Assembly (NCBI GenBank): GCA_009602735.1
Contig: WELA01006423.1
Span: 332,697 to 383,758, forward strand
Length of the DNA stretch: 51,062 nucleotides
Direction of reading: 5' to 3'
Origin: Mesotaenium endlicherianum
Taxonomy: Eukaryota; Streptophyta; Zygnematophyceae; Zygnematales; Mesotaeniaceae
How positions within the stretch are numbered: position 1 is the first letter of the stretch; the number at the start of each line of letters is the position of its first letter. The notes beneath the pieces were generated by a model, which was not told where the DNA came from, ran no database searches, and saw only the letters and a program-made list of their open reading frames with translations. Positions 22,700 through 34,526 of the stretch are shown here, piece after piece. The position numbers and the translations under genes are program-made.

Positions 22700-23972
22700 T
22701 TAGTGCTTTGCAGCCGTGGGAAGGAACGATATTTCTTCGTTCTACAAACCCCCTGCAGCCACCTCATTCTTTTGCATGGTTCAATCATTTTGTCCATCAA
22801 TCCTTGTCAATAAGCAGTACAGGATACACAAGTCCAGCTCCCTCCTTTACTCCGTCCAAGTCTGCTTCATCATTTATCTAGTGCAGGTTCTACAGTCAGT
22901 TATGAACGGTGGTGACCTTCCACCACCTTGGGAAGTCGTAAGAACAGGATTCTGTACATTTTTTATTGTATATTATTTTACACAGGAAGGCATTGCGTAC
23001 ATCATCTGATTTCTCCTGCGTAAAGGGCCTTTTTGGCCTTTGCTTCACTTAGTAGCTTTGCTGTCGTCTCTGTGTTATGAAAAAAAATAAATAAAAAAAA
23101 TTAGCTGGCCATTATGCACAGATGACATTTAAAGTTGGCGTACATTCAACTTGTTTGATTTCTTAAGTTGTGAAATACAATATTTGTATCTATGTGGGCG
23201 AAGTCGAACTTTCTCTGCTTGCACAAGGGATAGTTCCCTGAGACAAGAGCTTCTTAAATACTTCAAGAGTCTTAAGTTGATACTAAGTAGCAGACTAGAG
23301 AACTCAAAAAATTGCTTGACAGGGCACAAACCTGACCGCGTGGACATGTAGACAGGACATCAAAAAGCTGATTAGCTCTGCTTGGCCGCATCCCTCCGAC
23401 GAGTTTTTCCTGGAATACTGTAAGCGAAAGAGGGTCACTACTTCGTCAAGTTTCTTCATATAAAGGATTCTTATATAAGCTAATCGTTTCACTGAGAAGT
23501 CTACCATCGATCAGTATTGAGGAAGTCTCACGAGGCTGCACGAGGCGATGATTCCTCGGCATTGCAATCTCGTCAGTCGAATCTCCGTCTCGTACACTGA
23601 TCATGCATGCAATTGTTTACTTGAAACCCACCTGGCCTACGACTGCAGAAGTGTTGACACAGCTGTGCACATTTGCTGGTCGAAAAGAAGCCCTGGTAAT
23701 TACCGTAGGCTACTGAGAGTTACAATGTAGCGACGAACCGCAGGAATAAAACATTGACCCGAAATATCATGCATGCCCCATGAAAGAGCCCCTCAGAAAG
23801 GCAATTTTGAGGAGCATATGCATGGCTGTTTACTAGCAGAACGTTTGATGAACCAATCATTTCGATAAGTTGCTCATAGTCTCCATTCATACATCCTGAC
23901 TTTGCAGTCCTGAAAGCATGCAGGCGCCATGATCTAAAGTCTCTGGGGAGAGGAGGTTGATCCACTGGAAGC
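22700..23972. other. Intergenic region between PSY and the SAWADEE gene
   Basis: The region must contain the PSY 3' UTR; a run reading AAAAAAAATAAATAAAAAAAA at about 23080-23100 is a candidate poly(A)-signal area. I searched the plus strand for an upstream homeodomain exon of the SAWADEE gene and saw none. Only short spurious ORFs are present. Confidence 0.5.
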
Positions 23973-26829
23973 ATGTTGAACTTTGTGGAGTCAGACTATG
24001 AAGCGAAGTCATCACGCGATGGTGCTTGGTAAGCTATTGCATTTTTATCAATGCTTCATGTATCCTTTGAGAGCTCTGTGTGAAGTTGTTGCAGCAGATA
24101 CTATCAGTCACAAGTCTTCCTTGCAACAAGCTCGCCATCATGCTTCTCACATTTGCTGATCCTGAACAAAGTATGTCTTTATACGCTGAATATGTGTGGT
24201 GGTGATTGTAGCTTTTATGACTTTGTTGGGAACCTAGTTATAGATTCAATAGTAGTAGAAGACACCTGTTAGGAGTGTAGGGGCAAGTATTCATTCAAAT
24301 GGAGTAGAAGTAACTGCCTGGGGTTTCAAATGCGTAAAATATCTGCTTTGGCCCTTGTTGACTGAGTGCGTCTGTATGCTGGCGTGTCCAGGTATGATGT
24401 GGACCGTTTCCAAGGCCACCAAATGAATGAGGCAGGTCAACAGGTAATTGTTTCCCTGCCCACCTTTATTTTCCTCTTTGTTCAGTGAGGAGCGTATAAA
24501 GCTGCAGACAACAGCTGGTGGGCAAGGTGTCAGAGCTGTTATTGCAGCCAACAATAGGCACTGAAGTTCAATGCTGACGGCTCATCTCTTACCTTTGAGT
24601 AAAAATGGGACACCCTTATGTTCATGGAGTCCGAACGTCAAGATGGACGCTGAATGTTGGTGTGATTGATGCAAGGTCGTATGTGCTTTGAGTTAGATTG
24701 CGCATATCCCAAGCTTTCCCTTGATTTATCAGACACCAATCAAGCCAATCTAACGACAAAGATGTGGAGGGGGTCAGAAACTAAGACACCTGAGGTTTCT
24801 TGTTAGTAGGAGAACAAATGGACGCCATTTGGTTGCCTCCTCCTCAGTCCAAACCTCAGCTGGGAATGGACATGAAGCAGACACATGACGGGGTTGCATG
24901 CAGGAAGTGAAGGTGAGATACGCTGGCTTCAGCGAAGAGGAGGACGAATGGGTGCTGGCCAGCACGTGTGTGAGGCTGCGGTCGTTGCCCTGTGAAGCTT
25001 CAGAATGTATTGGAGTTCTCCCTGGTGACCTGGTGCTCTGCTTTCAGGTTCGTCACTTCTATCTTCACCCTGTATATTCCCCTGTGCATGCCTCCGCTCT
25101 CCCAACGGATGGCCTGTCATGACTTGTCTCCTCTTCCTCCCACACATCACCTGCAGCCTGGTCACGGAGAGGCAGCCTAACTTGTGGCCTATCATGGCCT
25201 CTCTTCAAGCAGCCTGGAGCGATCTTGAGTAGATGAAGGTACAAGCCCAGGGCTTTTGGTGGAAGTTTTTATATACCGTTGAAGCTGTATCTTGTGCGCT
25301 GAACGTGCTGTCAGACGACATCCCGCTTACTGGGAGCCCCTCAGTTGGCCGGGTGCGTGGCACTGCGAGTTACCGAAATTCTCACCAACCGTATCTATCT
25401 TACCCACATCTATCACGCCCATCACGCCCTACATCACTCAATTTGCGCCCAATAGCTCACTAGCAGCCTGCCTCGGCTCTGCCCTCTTTCTCATCCAGGC
25501 TCTTTACCTGGCTTTGCTGCACTTGCAGTGCTTATGCCTTGCCCTTCCATTCGTTCAACTCGCCTTCTGCCACATGGTGTCAGAAGGTCCCGGCTGGACA
25601 CTTGGCATCTTGTTGGAGCTTGTGTCTGTCCAACTAAGGTCTCAGAGCAGGGGGGCATAGCTAGGCTAGTAGTCTCTTATACGTCTTACATCTCTAAAAC
25701 CTCCTCACCAGGGTTCAAAATTAAAGGCACCTGCCTCCAAGGGGAGGGGTCGGGCAGGCGTGAGAGTGCACAAGCTGCCACCTGCTGCTGCACCTGCACC
25801 GCCTGACACCTGCACCTACCTATACCAGCACTAAGCAAATTTGAGGTCCTGCCTAGGAGAGTGAGAGTGAGAATGTGCCAGAAGTATGGGCCAGAGAGGT
25901 TGTGCCAAAGGATGGTTCAGGAATTGTGCTAGCGCATGCTCAAGTGGGAACAGCAGCTGCTTGCAGCTGGGCACGACGAGTACCAAGGGCATGGCTACTG
26001 AGGACGGCCTCTTCTGCCATGCTCAAGGGTGGTGTATGCATGCTCAAGGGTTTATGCCACCCCCCAGGGTTTTGGATCATGCTCCAGGGTTTCCGGCCAT
26101 GCTCATGTGGCCAGTGACGTGCGCGGTGAGAGGGGATTATGCCATGCTCAAGGGTTCATGCCATGCTCTAGGGTTTTGGGCCATGCTCATGTGGTGTGCG
26201 GGCTTCGAGGCCTGGCGCTCTCCTCTGCGTGCACATGTCGCATGCAGGAGGGCAACGAGCAGGCGCTGTACTATGACGCCGACATCCTGGACGTGCAGAG
26301 GCGGCGCCACGATGTGCGCGGGTGCAGGTGTCGCTTCTGGGTTCGCTACCGCCACGACCTGGCTGAGGTACGCCTCCCCTGACCACCCACATGTCACTAT
26401 CACATGTCCATGTCCTTCCCTTTTCTGCAATCCATCACTCACAGCCATGTGCCATGTGGCAGCTTTGCATCACTGCTTGGAGAATGTCCCCTCGCCGTTG
26501 CCAATGGTCGTCGATGGTTGATTGCCGATGGTTTCTAGTGGCATATAGCCTGATGTTGCTTGAGGGGGGCAAAAAGTACAACGCTGCCTCATGCAGTGAG
26601 GGGGCAGCCTTGTGTCTGTCTGTGGGGGAGATTGAGTGGCGTCAGCCGGTGTGTGTAATGCTGACGAGGCCCTGAAGCCCCTGAAATTGTGGCTCTTGCC
26701 TGCTGACAGGGCAGCAACATGATTTGCCATCTCAAAGTTTGCTCTAGGGGTCTGATGCGAAATATACAATAAGCTTGCCCTGCGACAGAGTACTACGCCT
26801 CTCCCAGCCTTTCTCCTTCTCCCCTCCCT

Positions 26830-26863
<34 letters not shown>

Positions 26864-27589
26864 TGTGTGCGCGCGCGTGTCACTCCCTTTGACCTCACAA
26901 AGGGCTAATTACAGTCTGGAGTAGGCAGCTTCCCCCTTCTCACGGCCCGGTGCATGGGTGGCTCTTATATCCCGACTCTTATTTGAGATGTCTGCATTCA
27001 ATTGCTGCGCCTGGCTCTAAGCTACGACCGTCAGCTTTCTGCAGACAGGGGCAGGGGCAGGGGCAGTTGGGCCTCTACATGTGTTCTCCGCTTCAGCTAC
27101 TGGGCCGCCTGCCAAGTGCTGGAGAGGCAAGCCAGTACTAGTAAGAAGCTGCAGGTCATGCTCCTCCAGGGACCTCTGCAACAGGCAAGGAAGTGCCATC
27201 TGTTGAGCCTAGCAGAGTCATCCGAGGCCCCATATTGGCTTGGTCCCATTGGTAGCCCCACGTTGGCTGCATGTTGGCCCCGTGTTGGCTCCTGGTCGCC
27301 GGTTTAATGGACCCCGCTCTTTTGTTTGGTGTTGGCTGCCCGGTTCTTCCTCCTCTGACTAGTCATTGAACTTCGATTCCTCTTTCATCGTGGTGTGCAG
27401 GAGGTTGTGCCTCTGCGGAAAATATGCAGGAGGCCAGAGACAGAGTTTAGAATCCAGGCAGCTGTGCAGGCCCAGGCTGCTCTGGCATCGCAACAGCTGG
27501 CGCCGCATCTTGCAGCCAGCGTTGGCACTCAATCCGCGGGCGGAAAGATGCAGCAGCTAGGCCCACATGTGCCAATTGCTGGTTCTTGA
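23973..27589 (+). CDS. Standalone SAWADEE-domain chromatin reader
   Basis: SAWADEE domains are plant tandem-Tudor-like readers of histone H3; in SHH1 they read methylated H3K9 and recruit Pol IV for RNA-directed DNA methylation. Five exons join in frame: 23973-24028, 24392-24443, 24904-25047, 26248-26367 and 27401-27589, giving 186 residues. The first two exons give [20 protein letters not shown]. The third gives [16 protein letters not shown] and [14 protein letters not shown]. The fourth has [19 protein letters not shown] followed by VRGCRCRF. The last has [16 protein letters not shown] and an Ala/Gln-rich tail. The Cys/His pattern is a plausible zinc site. In SHH proteins a homeodomain precedes this domain; none is visible here, and an in-frame stop lies just upstream of the chosen ATG. 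An alternative is a splice acceptor at about 23992 joined to an unseen upstream exon. Confidence 0.85.
26015..26195. repeat. CATGCTCAAGGGTTT minisatellite in a SAWADEE intron
   Basis: About seven degenerate units built on CATGCTC(A/C/T)AGGG(TTT) lie in the intron 5' of exon 4. They create an in-frame spurious ORF but have no coding support. Confidence 0.75.
26832..26862. repeat. (TG)n microsatellite
   Basis: About 15 TG dinucleotides, followed by a short CG-rich alternating run, lie in the last intron of the SAWADEE gene. Confidence 0.9.
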
Positions 27590-29725
27590 CTTGGAGGCTT
27601 TGACAGGAAATACATATTGTTTGCACAGCCCCCTCTTGCGCAGGTGATGGGGGAGGACTTGCACTTGTTGATGTGCAATTGGCAGCCTGAATGCTGGCAA
27701 CATAAGTTTGCCGAGTTTGCTAATGATTGAAGTGCAGGTTGTTGTATAGCATGAGTACTGTGGCACTTCAGTTTGTTAGTCATGTGATGTTAAGTTTTGG
27801 TGCCTGTAGTGCTCCCATGTCATAGCTCATGTGAAGTCTTATTCCAAGATACTCTTGGACTGGTGAGATTATGCACCTTATGTGTGCGCGCCTCCGAGTA
27901 CTATTGTTTTTCACGTCCAGCTGATCAGAAGACCTTTTCTTCGACGGTACTCTAATGACATTTTTGTCTCAACAATCATAACAGCTGGCTTTAATTTCAT
28001 GAAGCACTGGAAGGTACAGGTTGATTATACAAAAGTAAATGCACCAGTCGAATCTCTGCATACATAAGATTTTCAGGTAGGCGGTTCACGTATAGTTGAG
28101 ACTTTTCAGGTTGATGCTCAGCAGGTAGTCGAGGATGTAAGGAGTTAATGTCGAAACAATCTTACTCTCTGCTCCTTGTCCCCGGAGTCCAAGTAAAAAC
28201 TGACCAGCAATGAGCACACGGAGATTGTCCATGGACGCTTAGCGGAGAGACAAGATGTGAGAGACGATGGAGCACGCTTACCACCATGCTAGCTTCTTGG
28301 CCCCATAGTACAAGTACAAATGGTCGTCGAGTGACCATACTGTGTGACACATCCAACAAGCTACATTAATCTTATCTGACATATACATGATCGTATATAG
28401 AGCCATCTTTACTTGCTGTTAGTAGTGGTGTATCGCTATGCCAACGGACTGAAACAAGAAAAATAGTCTTCTGTCTGTCTACGACATATTAGATGACAGT
28501 TGCTTGTCAAGTGTTATCAGCTTAGTTTACAAAAGTTTGCTCTAGCAACTGTTGACTCTGCAAGATCATTCCATGCGTAAGTTTGAAGAATTAGCAGCCA
28601 GGCTGCAGTATCTCTTATGCCACGATGCATCACACAAGTGGTTTACCATTGATAGTCCTGTGTGTTATACAGGTGATGCTGAAGAACACCTAGACGATGA
28701 CGTAGACTTTGACATGTTAACCTTCTTCGTTCGCTAAGGGCATAACTGAGTCTCACCTTTAAAGCAGCAAAGCATATGCCAAAGCGGCGACGGCCGCTTA
28801 TCCCAGCAAGCAGGGCAAGTGGTCTAGTGGCGTCAAAAAGTACTCAAGATGGTTGTGCTTTGTCCGATAGGCCACTGCGACCTTATCAGGTCCTCAGATT
28901 GGCTAAAAATTAGAACAAGGTTGGTATGAAGGCAGAATGGGTGCTCAGTTGTCCATCCAAATGTGTCGTTTGGGACAGATGCAGTCGTCCTCTGAGAAAT
29001 GCAACTCATAGTTCGTTGTCTGATCATGAATACTTGTCGGCCCCTCCAGTGAGTCCTAGCAATGCAATCACATGTAAAGGCGGGTCAAATCAGTGCTTAA
29101 AGGTGCTCAAGAGGTGGTATTGCATAGGCATACAAGACGAACGCCTCCAGGTGCAACCAGAATCATACAGATGAAAAAGATAGGGAAAAGAAAATCGGCA
29201 AAAATGATGACACTAAGATGTGCTAACAAGTGCCATTTCAGCGCTTGGCGTTGACGAAAAGAATCACATAAGTTTTGCAAAGTTAATTTGTGTCCATGAA
29301 ACGTTTGGAGGGTTTTAAGTTCCGACGTTTCCCTGGTATCGCTTCGAAGCCTTCAGAAAATACTCCCCGACTGTAACCGAGTGTGGCTAAAATTAGGACT
29401 AGTTCAGAGATTTCGTCTGCCGGTGCACAGCTGGATCCACTTTGGCCAAGCTTGACTAGAATTAGGCAGCAGTTCCTCGTGTGTATTCGCCCAGCTCAAA
29501 GAAGCCACCTTGAGTAAAGGAAATACAGTCGGAGATTGTCTTGCATCGTTTGTTAATAATCATGGAGACTGGTCACAAGCTGCATACTGTATTGTTGGAA
29601 TGCAGGTGAATGTGTGTGCGAGGGTTTGTTGAGTTGAGTAACACAAAACGTCTTGTATCTTTAACACAATAACTCACTTGGTTTGAAGGGAGCAGAATCT
29701 CCTTCGTAGGTGAAGCTAACCAACA
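27590..29725. other. Intergenic region between the SAWADEE gene and LSM8
   Basis: Nothing recognisable is coded here. A 61-codon ORF at 28552-28737 with an acidic C-terminus has no family resemblance and no splice partner that I can see. The LSM8 promoter and 5' UTR must be in the right part. Confidence 0.5.
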
Positions 29726-31679
29726 ATGTCGTCAGGGAAGGAGACCGGTCTAGAACCATATATTGATCGTAAGTGCAGCGTGCTTGTCATCTACTTTGCG
29801 AGCATGCATGTGTTTTGTTTGTGGTAAATGTTATTTTGCTGCCCCTCAACCTGGATGTGCAGGCTTTACATGTTGTGATTCAAACTTTTGTCAATTCTCT
29901 TTTGGTTGTGGCTGCAGAAACAATCTCTGTCATCACCAACGATGGTCGTAATATCGTGGTGAGTCGGCCAAGCCGTTGTTTCCCTCCTCCATGATTATGG
30001 TTGCTTGCCTGCACTTAATACGGCTTTCAGGGGCGAACCAAGTTTCTCATCTGTATCAACTTAGCGTCATATGCACACTCAGAGTTGGTGTGTACGCATG
30101 ATGAGATTAAAGCTGAATATTGGTTAAGTGCAATGCAGCCTGTCCGAAATTTCGATTGTCTGCATGGAGACTGCTGCACGGATGGCTCTTTGCTTATCAG
30201 AACTCAAAGCACTTATGTGTGCAGGGGGTCTTGAGGGGATTCGACCAGGCCACCAATCTCATCCTAGACGAGTCACACGAGCGTGTGTACTCCACAAGGG
30301 TAAGCAGTTTCCCTGAGTACCACCATCTTCATAGTAAAACAGCCCATTCATATTCCTATCCTGCATATTGTGTCCCTACAAGACAATGGTAAATTTAGGA
30401 GATTGACTCTATGGTAAAAGATGATGGTAAACGGTGAGTATGTGCCTTGTGCCTATCACTAATTGCATATGTGTTGTTAAATTCGTGTGTCATCCATCGT
30501 CCAAGTTTTGTATGCATGAGTTCACAATCATATATTTGTCTCGCGTCTCCAGCAAGGCGTGGAGCAACTTGTTCTCGGGCTCTACATCATACGAGGCGAT
30601 AACATGTACGTCCTACCCTCACTCAACGCTTCCTCGTCATTGCACCAGCCACTCAGCGGAGTCGAAACTATAGTCTCAAGTGAATTCTTACAGTCCTCTA
30701 CATGTGTGCAACCGAGGATTTCCATGTGTTGGCAGACATGCATAACTGTAAGGATTGGAGTTCATCTGCTGATCCAGCTATTCCACGCAATCGCATTTAT
30801 GCCAGAAATATTCAGTGAACATACTAAAGTTGGGCAAACTATGAATGCGAAGGTGTTGACAGGAGATGCATCACTTTCTTTGCAATGGAGCAGGACAATA
30901 AGAAGCATGCAAAAGTGTGATCTGTAGAGAGGAAGTTACAGGACAAAGCTTATCTGTGTTATTCTGCTTCTGCTAGTATCTGGCTAGAGTTGCTGTTTAC
31001 CAGCTGGTAGTCTGCTTCTCTGTGGGCACGACCACAAAGTTGTTTGTGGATAGTTGCCTCCTTTGGACACTGAGGATGCAGGCTTGCTATGATGGTGAGC
31101 AAGCATGGCAAGGACTGATGACGTGTCTCAGCTTCCATGTGCTTGTAGTGCTGGCTATGGAATTTCATAAATGCCTAAACTCATTGAAACCTTATACGAT
31201 GGACGATTGGAATCAAAGAGGGGGAAAATTTGAGCTTTTCATGCAGAATAAGTGACTGCATATGTGGTCCACCAATGTACTAGATGTTTACTCAAACTCT
31301 GAAGCTTATTGGGTGGAGGAATGCGTGCACTCTTTTTCTCCTGTGCAGTCTTTGAGGCGAGGATGTTGGTGTACTTGTAGAAATTTTTTCTTTTGGTGTA
31401 CTTCATGCGAGCAAGTTGGTCTGACTCGCGTGCAACCTTGATCATAGGATCGTCAAAAACTTGTGACGGATTTATCACAGCTTGTTCTGCTACTTCCTGC
31501 TACTTTCTTCTTATGCAACTGTTCTGGCCTCGCTGACCTTCTGCTTGGTGATCCCTGTTGCCCTTTTTTCTTATTGTGAAATGGGCAGTGCTGTGGTAGG
31601 GGAGCTCGATGAAGAAATCGACTCCAACTTGGACCTGGAAGCTCTACGGGCTCAACCCCTGAAGCCTGTGCAACATTGA
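29726..31679 (+). CDS. LSM8: U6 snRNA-associated Sm-like protein LSM8
   Basis: LSM8 is the subunit that defines the nuclear LSM2-8 ring, which binds the 3' oligo(U) of U6 snRNA and supports splicing. Five exons join in frame: 29726-29768, 29918-29958, 30225-30299, 30553-30605 and 31589-31679, giving 100 residues, the usual size. The Sm1 motif runs through TISVITNDGRNIV, GVLRGFDQATNLILDES and HERVYS. The Sm2 motif is LGLYIIRGDN, with the final codons in the last exon. The C-terminus, VVGELDEEIDSNLDLEALRA followed by QPLKPVQH, is typical of LSM8 rather than LSM1. All introns are GT...AG; the last is about 980 bp. The ATG at 29726 gives a short N-terminal extension common in the family. The call is firm. 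Confidence 0.96.
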
Positions 31680-33133
31680 CCAAGGCCTGGGAAAGTTGGA
31701 TCAACCATCAAGCATACCAGGGTGTTCGAATATGAGCTATACCCCCCAAGTTGCTTTGTGGGGTTGTATGATTGAATGCGTTCTGTAGGCTAAATAGGCC
31801 GAGCTAGTCTGTAGGCAGTTGTAGAATATGCAGCCGTGCTAATGGTGCATCTTTGACGGCATTAACAGGTGGCAGTAGGACAATTGCCGATTGATTTATC
31901 CTATTTCACAATTGCACTTAAGGTATAGAGGTCGTTGATGTCTTTGGCCCGTATGTGGTGTATTAGTAGTCCCTGAGAGGATTCTAGTTTCTTTTCTAGA
32001 AGATAATGTCCTAATTCGTAGCGGAAGTATTGTGCGTTGGCCTCCAATACAGCAATAAGATTACTGTAAAAGTCACTCACCTCAAAGGGGTCCCCACCCT
32101 CCCCCTCCAATATGCAATGTGGTGGCACTCGCGCATAGTCAAGCCATTTAAATGTATTTACCCCATGCTTACCTCTTCATCAGGAAGCCATAGCATTCAC
32201 ATCACGTAGTGCCATAGCTATATGCCACACAAATTGTTGCCTTCATCTCGATTGCTATGAAAAACCAGAACGAGATGCTTCGTGCCACAAGTACCTGTGG
32301 TGTTCAGATGTTTGTGCTTAGTATGGGTTGGTCAAGGATGCATTTTCTTGATCTGAGACTGGACGGGCTACAAAGTTGTGACAATTGGGCTACTTCAAAC
32401 TAAGTCTCCATAAGACATCGTTATGAAGAATTGTGTGTCGTCCATGTAGTCTGGTGTGTGACGGTTCAAATTGCAAAATAAAGCCTTGTTGGGGGAAATG
32501 GTTGTGATTGCTAAGTTTGTAATTATGTCCATGTTCCCAGTCAGGTTTATTGGCATAGTTTTTTGTGTGTTCGTTTTGACTCGAGGCTTTCCCCGTTACA
32601 AGTTGTACGCTCTTTGTCGTGCCTAACAGCGTCGGACCCCTGGCACGTGCGTGGCTTCTCAGCACGTGTGCCTTTGACTTGGTTGACGTGTCGGTGCGTC
32701 GCTGCACGTGGGGATCGACCGAGTTGATCGTCCCTTGCACGTGTGTCGGTGACAGATTGGTTGGGGTTTGACCCATTCCTGGTCTTCCTGCATTTTCATC
32801 ATGCGATGAGGCATCCCCCACTCAGTGCTTCCTATGTTCAACCAGTTCCTCATTCAACACTTAGCAGAAATTTTCGAAAAGCTAGCTTATCTTCAGTTTC
32901 CCTTACAAGGACAGAAGCGTCTTACTTCCACACAGGCTTTCGCCCAATTTGAGGGTTTACAGAATGAACAAGTTTGTAATTTGCAGAAATCACGTCTAAG
33001 CAGCTTAACAGGCAATGTCAAGTTCAGAGAAAATTGCCCTTCAAGGCTTTCGCTTAACTTCCACAAGTCACAGTCTACAAAACTCTGAACTGCACATCTA
33101 TGCTGGCCTGGTCTGAGCTCTTCGCTCAACACC
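31680..33133. other. Intergenic region between LSM8 and the retrotransposon
   Basis: No gene is recognised. A cluster of four CACGTG palindromes lies at 32644-32743. A minus-strand ORF at 32390-32821 (143 codons) has no family resemblance and its codon use looks random. Confidence 0.5.
32644..32743. promoter_or_regulatory. Cluster of four CACGTG (G-box) palindromes
   Basis: Exact CACGTG occurs at 32644-32649, 32663-32668, 32705-32710 and 32738-32743, all within 100 bp. G-boxes are bound by bZIP and bHLH factors in plants. No adjacent gene start is seen, so it may be a lost or distant promoter or part of an old repeat. Confidence 0.4.
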
Positions 33134-33138
33134 GCGCC
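33134..33138 (+). other. Target-site duplication GCGCC, left
   Basis: The five bases GCGCC directly before the 5' LTR are repeated directly after the 3' LTR at 39382-39386. A 5-bp duplication is the normal footprint of Ty3/gypsy integrase. Confidence 0.85.
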
Positions 33139-33638
33139 TATAGTGATTTGAGTTTATTATATATTAGTTTGCATATATTTCAATGTTTTCAAATATATTT
33201 GGAGTAGAATTGTGTGGATTCAAGTGTGAATAGGTACTCTAGTGACTTGGTTCATGTCCTTTTAACCTTCTAAGGCATTTTCGAAGTTAGAGGAAAGACC
33301 TAGAAGAACTCCACGTGGCAAAAGTCAAATGTGCCATTTTTAGGTCAAAAGGACATGTGTACATTATTCTAGAAAGAGGTGGCAAGTTTTGGGATGTGTT
33401 GGGTGCCAACACATCAACATACACCTTCCTAGAAATTACTTATGTAGCAAGTATATAAACAAGAGCTAGAACATAGAAAGACATTCCAGAATCACTCTTG
33501 TACTTGCCAAAATCCATATATTAACATTTAAGAAGCCATCTCTCTTTCAAGAAGCTACCACTTGTGTTCAAAGATCCTTGTCTTGAATAGATAAAGTATT
33601 ATATTTTACTAGGTACTTTATCTATCTGTTTTACTATA
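33139..33638 (+). repeat. 5' LTR
   Basis: It matches the 3' LTR over its whole length at about 97 percent by eye. Its terminal dinucleotides read TA...TA instead of the TG...CA seen at the 3' LTR, a G-to-A and a C-to-T change. A TATAAA sequence lies at about 33450 in the promoter part. Confidence 0.93.
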
Positions 33639-33834
33639 TCTCATAACGGGCATGGACATTGGTCTTTTGACTACAAACACACGGTGAAGTCTTGAGCTGC
33701 ACACTATGAGCTCTTTCAATATGGGACACCTGAAATCCTCTTCTTGGGGATGTGCAAAGAAGTTAATTATGTTAGATTCAAATTTAACTTATTTACTTGA
33801 ACTAGACCTATCCTAGCTCCTCGAGCATAAGACA

Positions 33835-33953
33835 TGTAGTGAAACAGATAGATAAAGTACTTAGTAAAACAGAATACTTTATCTATTCAAGACAAGGATC
33901 TTTGAACACAAGTGGTAGCTTCTTGAAAGAGAGATGGCTTCTTGAAAGTTAAT
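33835..33953 (-). repeat. Inverted fragment of the LTR 3' end
   Basis: Starting with TGTAGTGAAACAG, this stretch is the reverse complement of the last 119 bp or so of the LTR. It runs directly into the N gap. It faces the 5' LTR across a 196-bp spacer (33639-33834) that holds no recognised feature. Confidence 0.92.
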
Positions 33954-34127
33954 NNNNNNNNNNNNNNNNNNNNNNNNNNNNNNNNNNNNNNNNNNNNNNN
34001 NNNNNNNNNNNNNNNNNNNNNNNNNNNNNNNNNNNNNNNNNNNNNNNNNNNNNNNNNNNNNNNNNNNNNNNNNNNNNNNNNNNNNNNNNNNNNNNNNNNN
34101 NNNNNNNNNNNNNNNNNNNNNNNNNNN
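33954..34127. other. Assembly gap (174 N)
   Basis: The gap hides the junction between the inverted LTR fragment and gag. A normal leader plus gag capsid region would need about 1 kb, so the true gap is probably longer than shown or the join is wrong. Confidence 0.97.
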
Positions 34128-34526
34128 TCAAGGTGGCAAAGGAAGTGGAATTACGCGACTTGACGGACTTCTCAAAGATCATTGAAGTGGCCCAAAAGAT
34201 GGATACCCTTGGATTTCAAGCACTCCGTGCCTCCATCTTCACGGGTTCCGACGACGCGGGTGTACGCAGCCCCTTCCACATCAGAATCTGGACCCACACC
34301 CATGGAAATCGGAGTTATTAAAAGGGACCCCGCGGCTGCCCGGAAGAGTGGAAGACCCTCCAATGACACTTATGATGCAAGAAACCAGCAAGGAGTGAAA
34401 GCAAGACTCTCCCCGGCTGAAAAAGAAGCTCTCATGACGGCTGGACTATGCTTTTATTGCAAGGAAAAGGGCCATCGTGCACTGTCATGCCCCAAAAAGT
34501 TGTCAAAAAACGGACAGCGTCGGTAG
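34128..34526 (+). CDS. Retrotransposon gag, C-terminal part
   Basis: Gag forms the virus-like particle and its zinc knuckle binds element RNA. Just after the gap, one frame reads ELRDLTDFSKIIEVAQKMDT, typical of the end of a gag capsid domain. At about 34208-34215 the similarity passes to the next frame (+1), which carries PMEIGVIKR and the CCHC knuckle CFYCKEKGHRALSC and ends at a stop at 34524-34526. The one-base shift is probably an insertion or a consensus error. The start is lost in the gap. Confidence 0.8.
34505..34511 (+). promoter_or_regulatory. Candidate -1 frameshift slippery site A AAA AAC
   Basis: The heptamer is in exactly the right phase for the gag frame (TCA AAA AAC), 13 nt before the gag stop. 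The protease frame is -1 relative to gag and already open here. A short stem is possible just downstream (GGTAG with CTACC, 34521-34540). A one-base deletion in the six-A run would give the same picture. Confidence 0.5.

Noticed and set aside
23640..23700. Possible homeodomain-like exon upstream of the SAWADEE gene
   Set aside because: A short open stretch with a gtaatt donor is present, but it has no WF.N-type recognition helix and no similarity to SHH homeodomains.
28818..28835. tRNA-like A box (TGGTCTAGTGG) on the plus strand
   Set aside because: No GGTTC-type B box and no acceptor-stem pairing occur at the expected distance.
32390..32821. 143-codon minus-strand ORF
   Set aside because: No recognised domain, no splice partner, and it overlaps the G-box cluster; composition looks random.
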